A stretch of DNA of 20,490 nt from JBDLRH01 sp039800165 (GTDB taxonomy: Bacteria > Pseudomonadota > Gammaproteobacteria > Burkholderiales > Burkholderiaceae_C), in the NCBI GenBank assembly GCA_039800165.1, contig JBDLRH010000112.1, positions 1 through 20,490 of the forward strand, in the 5' to 3' direction. The position numbers and the translations under genes are program-made. The notes under the pieces were generated by a model. That model was given only the letters and a program-made list of their open reading frames with translations. It searched no databases and was not told the origin of the DNA. How positions within the stretch are numbered: position 1 is the first letter of the stretch; each line of letters opens with the position of its first letter. This document shows positions 14,585-20,490 of the stretch, one piece after another.

Positions 14585-15181
14585 ATGAGTGACTCCCCAG
14601 TCGACAGCAGCAAGCGGACGTGGCTGATCACGTCCGGTTGCGTCGGTGCCGTGGGCGGCGCAGCCGTGGCCGTGCCGTTCGTCAGCAGCTTTCAGCCCTC
14701 CGAGCGTGCCAAGGCCGCCGGCGCCGCCGTCGAGGTGGACATCTCGGCCCTGAAACCGGGCGAGAAGGTCACCGTCGAGTGGCGTGGCAAGCCGGTGTGG
14801 ATCATGAAGCGCACCCCCGAGCAGCTCGAGACGCTCAAGAAGACCGAAGGCCAGGTGGCCGACCCGACGTCGCTGCGCACCGCCTATCCCACGCCCGAAT
14901 ACGCCAAGAACCAGCACCGCTCGATCAAGCCCGACGTGTTCGTGGCCGTCGGCATCTGCTCGCACCTGGGCTGCTCGCCCTCGGACAAGCTGGTGGTCGG
15001 CCCGCAGCCCTCGCTGCCCGACGACTGGCAAGGCGGCTTCCTGTGCCCGTGCCACGGCTCGACCTTCGACGTCGCCGGCCGCGTGTTCAAGAACAAGCCC
15101 GCGCCTGACAACCTCGAGGTGCCGCCGCACATGTACCTGTCGGACACCAGGCTGCTGATTGGCGAAGAGAAGAAGGCTTAA
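14585..15181 (+). CDS. petA: Ubiquinol-cytochrome c reductase iron-sulfur (Rieske) subunit
   Basis: PetA is the Rieske [2Fe-2S] subunit of the cytochrome bc1 complex. It takes an electron from ubiquinol at the Qo site and passes it to cytochrome c1 on the periplasmic side. The 198-residue protein has the cluster motifs CSHLGC and CPCHGS, which supply two Cys and two His ligands. The N-terminal anchor is SSKRTWLITSGCVGAVGGAA, a Tat-like signal with Lys-Arg in place of the twin Arg; Rieske proteins are Tat substrates and keep the signal as a membrane anchor. GAGGAA at 14571-14576 supports ATG 14585. The TAA stop is embedded in the petB Shine-Dalgarno sequence (TAAGGAG). Confidence 0.97.
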   Translation: MSDSPVDSSKRTWLITSGCVGAVGGAAVAVPFVSSFQPSERAKAAGAAVEVDISALKPGEKVTVEWRGKPVWIMKRTPEQLETLKKTEGQVADPTSLRTAYPTPEYAKNQHRSIKPDVFVAVGICSHLGCSPSDKLVVGPQPSLPDDWQGGFLCPCHGSTFDVAGRVFKNKPAPDNLEVPPHMYLSDTRLLIGEEKKA

Positions 15182-15193
15182 GGAGTACCCACC

Positions 15194-16594
15194 ATGGCTG
15201 AATTCAGGGAAGTCTCGCCCAACGCGAGCGCAGGCGAAAAGCTGCTGAACTGGGTGGACAACCGGTTCCCGGCGTCCAAGCTCTACAAGGAGCACCTCTC
15301 GGAGTACTACGCTCCGAAGAACTTCAACTTCTGGTATTTCTTCGGCTCGCTGGCCCTGCTGGTGCTGGTGATCCAGATCGTGACCGGCATCTTCCTGGTC
15401 ATGCACTACAAGCCGGATGCGGCAGTGGCCTTCGCCTCGGTCGAATACATCATGCGCGACGTGCCCTGGGGCTGGCTGATCCGCTACATGCACTCCACCG
15501 GCGCCTCGGCGTTCTTCGTGGTGGTGTACCTGCACATGTTCCGCGGCCTCATCTACGGCAGCTACCGCAAGCCGCGCGAGCTGGTCTGGGTGTTCGGCTG
15601 CGCGATCTTCCTGTGCCTGATGGCCGAAGCCTTCATGGGCTACCTGCTGCCGTGGGGCCAGATGTCGTACTGGGGCGCGCAGGTGATCGTGAACCTGTTC
15701 TCCGCCATCCCGTTCATCGGCCCGGACCTGGCGCTGCTGATCCGCGGCGACTACGTGGTGTCGGACGCCACCCTGAACCGCTTCTTCAGCTTCCACGTGA
15801 TCGCCGTGCCGCTGGTGCTGCTGGGCCTGGTGGTGGCGCACATCATCGCGCTGCACGAAGTCGGCTCCAATAACCCCGACGGCGTGGAGATCAAGGCGAA
15901 AAAGGGCGCCGACGGCAAGCCGCTGGACGGCATTCCGTTCCACCCGTACTACACGGTGCACGACATCCTGGGCGTGAGCGTGTTCCTGATGGCCTTCACC
16001 GCCATCATCTTCTTCGCGCCTGAATTCGGCGGCTACTTCCTCGAGTTCAACAACTTCATCCCGGCCGACCCGCTGAAGACGCCCGCGCACATCGCGCCGG
16101 TGTGGTACTTCACGCCGTACTACTCGATGCTGCGTGCCATCACCACCGAGATGATGTATGCGCTGATCCTGTGCGTGCTGGCCGGTGCGGTGCTGGGCGT
16201 CACCAAAGCCAAGGTCACCGGCCTGCTCAAGGGCGCGGTCATCGGCGGCGCGGTGGTGCTGGTGGCCCTGATGCTTGCCATCGACGCCAAGTTCTGGGGC
16301 GTGGTGGTGATGGGCGCTGCGGTCATCATCCTGTTCTTCCTGCCCTGGCTCGACTACAGCCCGGTGCGCTCGATCCGCTACCGTCCGGGCTGGCACAAGT
16401 ACCTGTACGGCGTGTTCGTGATCAACTTCCTGATCCTCGGCTACCTCGGCGTGCTGCCGCCCTCGCCGATCGGCGAGCGCGTGTCGCAGGTCGGTACCCT
16501 GTTCTACTTCGGCTTCTTCCTGCTCATGCCGTGGTGGAGCCGCCTGGGCGAGCCCAAGCCGGTGCCCGAGCGCGTGACCTTCGCACCGCACTGA
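15194..16594 (+). CDS. petB: Cytochrome b subunit of bc1 complex
   Basis: This is the membrane core of the bc1 complex, carrying two b hemes and the Qo and Qi quinone sites. The 466-residue protein is a full-length (not split) cytochrome b. Heme ligands are H100 and H114 in the second helix, and H201 and H216 in the fourth (spacing 15, one more than the 14 of alphaproteobacterial and mitochondrial cytochrome b). The Qo motif, PEWY in most organisms, is PVWY here (P302-Y305), as known from many beta- and gammaproteobacteria. The Shine-Dalgarno AAGGAG overlaps the petA stop. It is followed by petC after 21 bp. Confidence 0.97.
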   Translation: MAEFREVSPNASAGEKLLNWVDNRFPASKLYKEHLSEYYAPKNFNFWYFFGSLALLVLVIQIVTGIFLVMHYKPDAAVAFASVEYIMRDVPWGWLIRYMHSTGASAFFVVVYLHMFRGLIYGSYRKPRELVWVFGCAIFLCLMAEAFMGYLLPWGQMSYWGAQVIVNLFSAIPFIGPDLALLIRGDYVVSDATLNRFFSFHVIAVPLVLLGLVVAHIIALHEVGSNNPDGVEIKAKKGADGKPLDGIPFHPYYTVHDILGVSVFLMAFTAIIFFAPEFGGYFLEFNNFIPADPLKTPAHIAPVWYFTPYYSMLRAITTEMMYALILCVLAGAVLGVTKAKVTGLLKGAVIGGAVVLVALMLAIDAKFWGVVVMGAAVIILFFLPWLDYSPVRSIRYRPGWHKYLYGVFVINFLILGYLGVLPPSPIGERVSQVGTLFYFGFFLLMPWWSRLGEPKPVPERVTFAPH

Positions 16595-16615
16595 CGAGAG
16601 CCGGAGCCTGATGTC

Positions 16616-17383
16616 ATGAAAAAGATTCTCGTTTCGCTTCTCGCCGCCCTCGGGCTGTCGCTGTCCCTGTCCGCGCAAGCGGCCGGCGGCGACACCATCG
16701 CGTGGGACAAGGCGCCGAACAAGACCAACGACATGGTCGCGCTGCAAAACGGCGCCAAGCTGTTCGTCAACTACTGCCTGAACTGCCACTCGGCGGCGTT
16801 CATGCGCTACAACCGCCTGACCGACATCGGCCTGAGCGAGCAGCAGATCAAGGACAACCTGATGTTCGCCACCGAGAAGGTGGGCGAGACGATGAAGGCG
16901 GCCATCAACCCGGCCGAAGCCAAGGAATGGTTCGGCGGCAACCCGCCCGACCTGACGCTGGTGGCGCGCTCGCGCTCGGCCGTGGGCAAGGGCTCGGGTG
17001 CCGACTACCTGTACACCTATCTGCGCACCTACTACCGCGACGAGACCAAGGCCACCGGCTGGAACAACCTGGCCTTCCCCAACGTCGGCATGCCGCATGT
17101 GCTGTGGGAACTGCAAGGCGAGCGCCGCCCGGTGTTCGACACCGTCAAGAGCCACGGCAAGGACGCGCAGGTGTTCAAGGGCTGGGAGCAAGTGACCCCC
17201 GGCGCGATGACACCGGTGCAGTACGACCAGGCGATGGCCGATCTGGTGGGCTTCATGCAATGGATGGCCGAGCCCGCGCGCAACGACCGGGTGCGCATCG
17301 GCGTGTGGGTGCTGCTGTTTCTCGGCGTGTTCACCGTGATCGCATGGCGCCTGAACGCCAGCTACTGGAAAGACATCAAGTAA
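16616..17383 (+). CDS. petC: Cytochrome c1
   Basis: Cytochrome c1 accepts electrons from the Rieske cluster and reduces soluble cytochrome c. The 255-residue precursor has a Sec signal peptide (MKKILVSLLAALGLSLSLSA, cut near AQA|AGG), a single c-type heme site C54-L-N-C57-H58, and a C-terminal membrane anchor (about residues 227-243, VWVLLFLGVFTVIAWRL). NVGMPHVLWEL probably supplies the axial Met region. GGAG at 16603-16606 lies 9 nt before the ATG; another ATG at 16611 is out of frame. It ends the petABC operon and is followed by a strong terminator. Confidence 0.96.
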   Translation: MKKILVSLLAALGLSLSLSAQAAGGDTIAWDKAPNKTNDMVALQNGAKLFVNYCLNCHSAAFMRYNRLTDIGLSEQQIKDNLMFATEKVGETMKAAINPAEAKEWFGGNPPDLTLVARSRSAVGKGSGADYLYTYLRTYYRDETKATGWNNLAFPNVGMPHVLWELQGERRPVFDTVKSHGKDAQVFKGWEQVTPGAMTPVQYDQAMADLVGFMQWMAEPARNDRVRIGVWVLLFLGVFTVIAWRLNASYWKDIK

Positions 17384-17392
17384 CGACAAGGC

Positions 17393-17461
17393 GCCCGGGC
17401 CGCAAGCCCGGGCTCTGCAGAGTGGGTTTCCGCGTCGCGGCGCCCACTCTTTTTGATTTTT
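17393..17461 (+). terminator. Rho-independent terminator after petABC, with an extra hairpin
   Basis: A first hairpin pairs GCCCGGGC (17393-17400) with GCCCGGGC (17406-17413) over a 5-nt loop. A second pairs AGAGTGGG (17419-17426) with CCCACTCT (17443-17450), has an inner CCG/CGG stem, and runs straight into TTTTTGATTTTT (17450-17461). The second is a textbook intrinsic terminator. The sspA Shine-Dalgarno sequence starts at the end of the T-run, leaving little room for a separate sspA promoter, so sspAB may depend on read-through or on a promoter within this region. Confidence 0.9.
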
Positions 17462-17475
17462 GAGGAGCCCCCACC

Positions 17476-18087
17476 ATGATGGTGCTGTACTCGGGAACGA
17501 CCTGCCCTTTTTCCCACCGCTGCCGCTTCGTGCTGTTCGAAAAGGGCATGGACTTCGAGATCCGCGACGTGGATCTGTACAACAAGCCTGAGGACATCAG
17601 CGTGATGAACCCGTACGGGCAGGTGCCGATCCTGGTCGAGCGCGACCTGATCCTGTACGAGTCGAACATCATCAACGAGTACATCGACGAGCGCTTCCCG
17701 CATCCGCAGCTGATGCCCGGCGACCCGGTGGACCGCGCCCGCGTGCGGCTGTTCCTGCTGAACTTCGAGAAGGAACTGTTCGTTCATGTCAGCACGCTCG
17801 AATCGCGCGCCGGCAAGTCCAACGAGAAGGCGCTCGAGAAGGCGCGCGGCCACATCCGCGACCGCCTGACGCAGCTCGCTCCGGTGTTCCTGAAGAACAA
17901 GTACATGCTCGGCGACAACTTCTCGATGCTCGACGTGGCGATTGCCCCGCTGCTGTGGCGGCTGGACTACTACGGCATCGACCTGTCGAAGAACGCCGCG
18001 CCGCTGCTCAAGTACGCCGAGCGCATCTTCTCGCGCCCGGCCTACATCGAGGCGCTGACGCCGTCCGAGAAGGTGATGCGCAAGTAA
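17476..18087 (+). CDS. sspA: Stringent starvation protein A (GST-fold RNA polymerase partner)
   Basis: SspA binds RNA polymerase and sigma70 and alters transcription in stationary phase and stress; it has a glutathione S-transferase fold without GST activity. The 203-residue protein shows the thioredoxin-like N-terminal domain (MVLYSGTTCPFSHRCRFVL), NPYGQVPILVERDLILYES, and a helical C-terminal domain. The surface P75-H76-P77 in DERFPHPQLMP corresponds to the Pro-His-Pro patch that contacts sigma70 in E. coli. GAGGAG at 17462-17467 sits 8 nt before the ATG. sspB follows after 14 bp, forming the usual sspAB pair. Confidence 0.95.
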   Translation: MMVLYSGTTCPFSHRCRFVLFEKGMDFEIRDVDLYNKPEDISVMNPYGQVPILVERDLILYESNIINEYIDERFPHPQLMPGDPVDRARVRLFLLNFEKELFVHVSTLESRAGKSNEKALEKARGHIRDRLTQLAPVFLKNKYMLGDNFSMLDVAIAPLLWRLDYYGIDLSKNAAPLLKYAERIFSRPAYIEALTPSEKVMRK

Positions 18088-18101
18088 GCTGCGCCCGGCC
18101 G

Positions 18102-18722
18102 ATGATCCCGAGCGCCAGCGACTCCGCATCGACCCGCCCGTACCTGATCCGGGCGCTGTACGAGTGGTGCACCGACAACGGCTTCACGCCGTATGTGGCG
18201 GTGCTGGTGGACGACACGGTGCAGGTGCCGCGCGAGTACGTGCGCAACGGCGAGATCGTGCTCAACATCAGCCCCGAGGCCACCAGCGCGCTCAAGCTCG
18301 GCAACGACTACATCGAATTCAAGGCCCGCTTTGCCGGCACCGCTCGCGACATCATGGTGCCGGTGGAGCGGGTGATCGCGATCTACGCCCGCGAGAACGG
18401 CCAGGGCATGGCCTTCCCCGCCCCCGCGCCGGTGCCGGGCACGGCAGTCAACGGCCCGGTGGCCACGCCGATCGGCGAGCGCCGCGAGGGCGGTGGCGCC
18501 GGCGAGGGCCGCAACACCCGCGAAGGCCGCGTCGGCGACGCGCGCGGCAGCATGCAGCTGGTTCCGGTCCCGGTACCCATGCCGGCACCTGCTGCGGCCG
18601 ACAGTGAAGCACTGTCCGAACCCGCTGCCAGCAAGCCCGATGCCGCCGATGCCAGCGGCCCCGAGGCCGACCCGCCGCGCCCGGCAGGCGGCAGCCGGCC
18701 CTCGCTCAAGCGCATCAAGTGA
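18102..18722 (+). CDS. sspB: ClpXP protease specificity-enhancing factor SspB
   Basis: SspB tethers ssrA-tagged proteins, products of stalled-ribosome rescue, to the ClpXP protease. The 206-residue protein has the folded tag-binding domain at about residues 10-105, with RPYLIRALYEWCTDNGFTPY, VNGEIVLNI-like strand NGEIVLNISPEATSALKLGN, and FKARFAGTARDIMVPVERV. A long linker rich in Gly, Pro and Ala (about 106-198) follows, ending in RPSLKRIK, which matches the ClpX-binding tail (XB motif) of other SspB proteins. The linker is about twice the length I expect from E. coli. The start ATG 18102 is 14 bp after sspA. Confidence 0.93.
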   Translation: MIPSASDSASTRPYLIRALYEWCTDNGFTPYVAVLVDDTVQVPREYVRNGEIVLNISPEATSALKLGNDYIEFKARFAGTARDIMVPVERVIAIYARENGQGMAFPAPAPVPGTAVNGPVATPIGERREGGGAGEGRNTREGRVGDARGSMQLVPVPVPMPAPAAADSEALSEPAASKPDAADASGPEADPPRPAGGSRPSLKRIK

Positions 18723-18736
18723 TCTACCCGGGCCGG

Positions 18737-18754
18737 GCGCATGCAGTGATGCGC
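18737..18754 (+). terminator. Small hairpin after sspB
   Basis: GCGCAT (18737-18742) pairs with ATGCGC (18749-18754) around a 6-nt loop, 15 bp after the sspB stop and just before the tRNA promoter. No T-run follows, so termination is only possible, not shown. Confidence 0.35.
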
Positions 18755-18767
18755 GCGGTGCCCTCGG

Positions 18768-18773
18768 TAGAAT
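18768..18773 (+). promoter_or_regulatory. tRNA-Thr promoter -10 element
   Basis: TAGAAT at 18768-18773 lies 10 bp before the first base of the mature tRNA, so the primary transcript would carry only a few extra 5' nucleotides. No good -35 is seen 16-18 bp upstream. Confidence 0.45.
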
Positions 18774-18783
18774 CCGGGTCGTT

Positions 18784-18858
18784 GCCGGTTTAGCTCAGGG
18801 GTAGAGCAACCGCCTTGTAAGCGGTAGGTCGTCCGTTCGAATCGGACATCCGGCACCA
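18784..18858 (+). tRNA. tRNA-Thr, anticodon UGU
   Basis: A complete 75-nt cloverleaf is visible. The D stem is GCTC/GAGC, the anticodon stem ACCGC/GCGGT with loop CTTGTAA (18814-18820) and anticodon TGT (18816-18818). The variable loop is AGGTC, the T stem GTCCG/CGGAC with loop TTCGAAT, the discriminator base is A, and the CCA end is encoded. It reads ACA and other ACN Thr codons by wobble. The acceptor stem GCCGGTT/ATCCGGC has one mismatch, T6 (18789) opposite T67 (18849); the other six pairs are good. It lies between sspB and a minus-strand DUF721 gene. Confidence 0.97.
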
Positions 18859-18888
18859 GGTGGGCGTGCGGCCAGCGGGCCTGCGCCT

Positions 18889-19197
18889 TCAGCGACGGGG
18901 CTGCAGCACCTTCACGCGGATCGTGTCGATGGTGCGACCGCTGCGATGCAGCGCAGCCACCAGGTCGGGCAGCTGCTGGCGGATCTTGGCCGCAGCGGCG
19001 TTGCCGCTGACCAGCAGGCACCACTCGGCGCCCTCCAGCGGGCCGGCCTGCACCGCCGGGCGAAGCGCCGTGGGCAGCAGGGGCTGTACCGCCTGCAGCA
19101 GCGCCTGCGACGCGCGGGCCTGATCGGCCAGGCGCGCCAGCGTAGGGGAGGCGGCGATTGCCGCATCCATGCGCAGGGGTTCCGGGGTGCGTGGCAC
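18889..19197 (-). CDS. DUF721 (DciA-like) protein
   Basis: This small protein of about 102 residues from GTG 19197, or 93 from ATG 19170, belongs to the DUF721 family. The family includes DciA, a loader of the DnaB helicase in bacteria without DnaC; this shorter betaproteobacterial type is less well studied. Recognisable segments are SPTLARLADQARAS, LPTALRPAVQAGPLEG, and EWCLLVSGNAAAAKIRQQLP. I favour the GTG because residues just before the ATG (RTPEPLRMDAAIAASP) look like part of the conserved N terminus, but neither start has a clear Shine-Dalgarno sequence. The gene diverges from the M23 peptidase gene, with only 27 bp between starts if GTG is used. A position next to secA is typical. Confidence 0.8.
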   Translation of the reverse strand: MPRTPEPLRMDAAIAASPTLARLADQARASQALLQAVQPLLPTALRPAVQAGPLEGAEWCLLVSGNAAAAKIRQQLPDLVAALHRSGRTIDTIRVKVLQPRR

Positions 19198-19224
19198 GAA
19201 AGACAGCAGTACGGAGGTCGTCGG

Positions 19225-20217
19225 ATGCAAATCATTATCACGGACGCCTGGCTCGCACGCAGCCGCGCGCTGCACCTCACCGGCTGGCAGCTGGTGGCCG
19301 CCCTGGTGGCCGCCGCGCTGGTGCTGATGCTCACCGCGGTGGGCCTGTACCACTGGGTGTTCCTGAAGGCCGCGCGCGAGGGCTGGCCGGTCATCTCCGA
19401 CGTGGTGCGGCTGGTGGCGCACGACGAATTTGCCCAGCAGGACCGCCGGCTGCGCGACAACCTCGACGCGATGGCCCGGCGCCTGGGCGAAATGCAGGCG
19501 CGCATGGTGCAGCTCGAGTCCCTGGGCGAGCGCGTTTCGGGGCTGGCCGGTATCGCGCCGCCCGACCTGAAGTCGCCGCCCGGCCGTGGCGGTGTGCTGA
19601 TCGAGGGCCGCTCGCTCACGCTGGACGAACTGCATGCCACGCTGGACGACCTGGACCGCCTGGCCAACCAGCGTGTGGACCTGTTCACCGTGCTCGAGTC
19701 GCGCCTGTTCGAGCAGCGCGTCAAGACCATGATGATCCCGACGCAGGCCCCGGTGCCCGGCGTCGAGCTCGGCTCTGGCTACGGCTGGCGCATCGACCCG
19801 ATGACCGGCCGCTCGGCCCTGCACACCGGGCTGGACTACGCCGCCCCGGTGGGCACGCCGGTGCTGGCGGCGGCCGGCGGGCTGGTGGTGGGGCAGGAAT
19901 TCCACCCCGAGTACGGGCGGGTGATCGACATTGACCACGGCAACGGGCTGGTCACGCGCTATGCACACCTGGCCAGCGCCGAGGCGAAGCAGGGTGACCT
20001 GGTGCGCCGCGGCCAGCGCATCGGAAGCGTCGGCAATTCCGGCCGCTCCACCGGCGCGCACCTGCACTTCGAGGTGCTGGTGCAGGGCGTGCCGCAGGAC
20101 CCACGCAAGTTCCTTGAAGCCGGCGAGCAACTGGCCCAGGCCGGTGCGCGCAGCGGCAATGCCCGCGCAGCCGTTCGTGGCGGCACCGACGCCGGGGCGC
20201 GCATCCCCCGGCGCTAG
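19225..20217 (+). CDS. M23/LytM-domain peptidase with N-terminal membrane anchor
   Basis: This 330-residue protein has a short cytoplasmic N terminus, one transmembrane helix (about residues 20-42), a coiled-coil-like region (about 65-170) and a C-terminal peptidase M23 domain. The zinc and catalytic residues are all present: H200 and D204 in HTGLDYAAP, H248 in RYAHL, and H279-x-H281 in GAHLHFEV. The enzyme should therefore be an active peptidoglycan endopeptidase or a close relative, unlike the EnvC/NlpD-type activators that lack these residues. GGAGG at 19213-19217 lies 7 nt before ATG 19225. The stop TAG is also the first three bases of a TAGAAT -10-like hexamer for secA. Confidence 0.93.
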   Translation: MQIIITDAWLARSRALHLTGWQLVAALVAAALVLMLTAVGLYHWVFLKAAREGWPVISDVVRLVAHDEFAQQDRRLRDNLDAMARRLGEMQARMVQLESLGERVSGLAGIAPPDLKSPPGRGGVLIEGRSLTLDELHATLDDLDRLANQRVDLFTVLESRLFEQRVKTMMIPTQAPVPGVELGSGYGWRIDPMTGRSALHTGLDYAAPVGTPVLAAAGGLVVGQEFHPEYGRVIDIDHGNGLVTRYAHLASAEAKQGDLVRRGQRIGSVGNSGRSTGAHLHFEVLVQGVPQDPRKFLEAGEQLAQAGARSGNARAAVRGGTDAGARIPRR

Positions 20218-20370
20218 AATTTCGGGTTGGCTGCAAGGCAGCGCCGCAGCGGGCTTGACGCCCTTGCAGCGCCGGCGCGCGGCCCCAGATAGCAGCGAAC
20301 CCGACCGACCGAACCCAAGGACGGCGATGCCGCGCAGGCCCCAGCCGGGCTGCGGGGTCGCCCCACACGC
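20215..20370 (+). promoter_or_regulatory. secA promoter and structured 5' leader
   Basis: TAGAAT at 20215-20220 is a plausible -10 that reuses the stop codon of the M23 gene. The 150-bp leader contains a perfect 9-bp inverted repeat, GCTGCAAGG (20230-20238) with CCTTGCAGC (20262-20270), with a 23-nt GC-rich loop. Further down there are GACC/GAACCC repeats and no strong Shine-Dalgarno sequence near the ATG. No ORF with coding character was seen in it, and no secM-like gene is present. Regulatory function is inferred from length and pairing only. Confidence 0.4.
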
Positions 20371-20490
20371 ATGGCGACCAACTTCCTCACCAAGATCTTC
20401 GGCAGCCGCAACGACCGCCTGCTCAAGCAGTACCGCAAGACGGTCGAGCGCATCAACGCGCTGGAAGCGTCGATGCGCGCGCTGTCCGAC
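20371..20490 (+). CDS. secA: Preprotein translocase ATPase SecA, first 40 codons (3' end outside window)
   Basis: SecA is the ATPase motor that drives unfolded preproteins through SecYEG. Only 40 residues are visible: MATNFLTKIFGSRNDRLLKQ, then YRKTVERINALEASMRALSD, the conserved amphipathic N terminus of SecA (FGSRNDR-LK-Y-K-V--IN-LE). The frame is open to the window end. ATG 20371 gives the canonical N terminus. Confidence 0.95.
   Translation, partial: MATNFLTKIFGSRNDRLLKQYRKTVERINALEASMRALSD

Noticed and set aside
16611..16616. ATG at 16611 as the petC start
   Set aside because: It is out of frame with the cytochrome c1 signal peptide; ATG 16616 starts the clear MKKILVSLL signal sequence.
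14345..17389. 1014-codon minus-strand open frame opposite petABC
   Set aside because: Fully antisense to petA, petB and petC, His/Arg/Val-rich low-complexity translation with no motif; only its first part shares the mscL frame by chance.

Overview
The window is high-GC DNA, with G/C in most third codon positions, read almost entirely on the + strand. The gene order murA-hisGDCBHAFIE-DUF4870-HIT-tatABC-degS/htrA-nif3 ... petABC-sspAB-tRNA-Thr ... secA is the betaproteobacterial his/tat/pet/ssp neighbourhood. The short-form HisG, the PVWY cytochrome b and the overall order suggest Burkholderiales, probably Comamonadaceae or a Leptothrix/Rubrivivax relative. That placement is inferred from remembered family gene order, not from a search.

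Region 1 (1-8995): the 3' half of murA is followed by a near-complete histidine operon: hisG, hisD, hisC, hisB, hisH, hisA, hisF, hisI, hisE. Many junctions are ATGA stop/start overlaps. A small membrane protein of the DUF4870 type and a HIT-family hydrolase follow. A VapBC-type toxin-antitoxin pair sits between hisD and hisC. It has its own promoter covered by two 13-15 bp palindromes, an antitoxin ORF that is probably leaderless, and a toxin stop codon that overlaps the hisC start codon. The toxin-antitoxin pair is therefore wired into the his operon, and this is the most unusual feature of the window.

Region 2 (8996-10775): tatABC, the twin-arginine translocase, with its own -10 element. 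Region 3 (10832-14414): a DegS-like membrane-anchored serine protease (minus strand) diverges from a Nif3/YbgI protein. Next come a PdxA-family dehydrogenase and a convergent mscL channel gene (minus strand). Region 4 (14415-17461): petABC, the cytochrome bc1 complex, ending in a strong rho-independent terminator. The Rieske protein PetA has a Tat-like signal (KR variant), so the nearby tatABC genes probably encode its exporter.

Region 5 (17462-20490): sspA and sspB (a transcription partner and a ClpXP adaptor), tRNA-Thr(UGU), a DUF721 protein (minus strand), an M23/LytM peptidase with an N-terminal membrane anchor, and the first 40 codons of secA behind a leader that can fold. The largest gaps between genes are about 150-170 bp, so no stretch over 300 bp lacks a gene. 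I saw no insertion sequence, CRISPR array, rRNA gene or phage gene.
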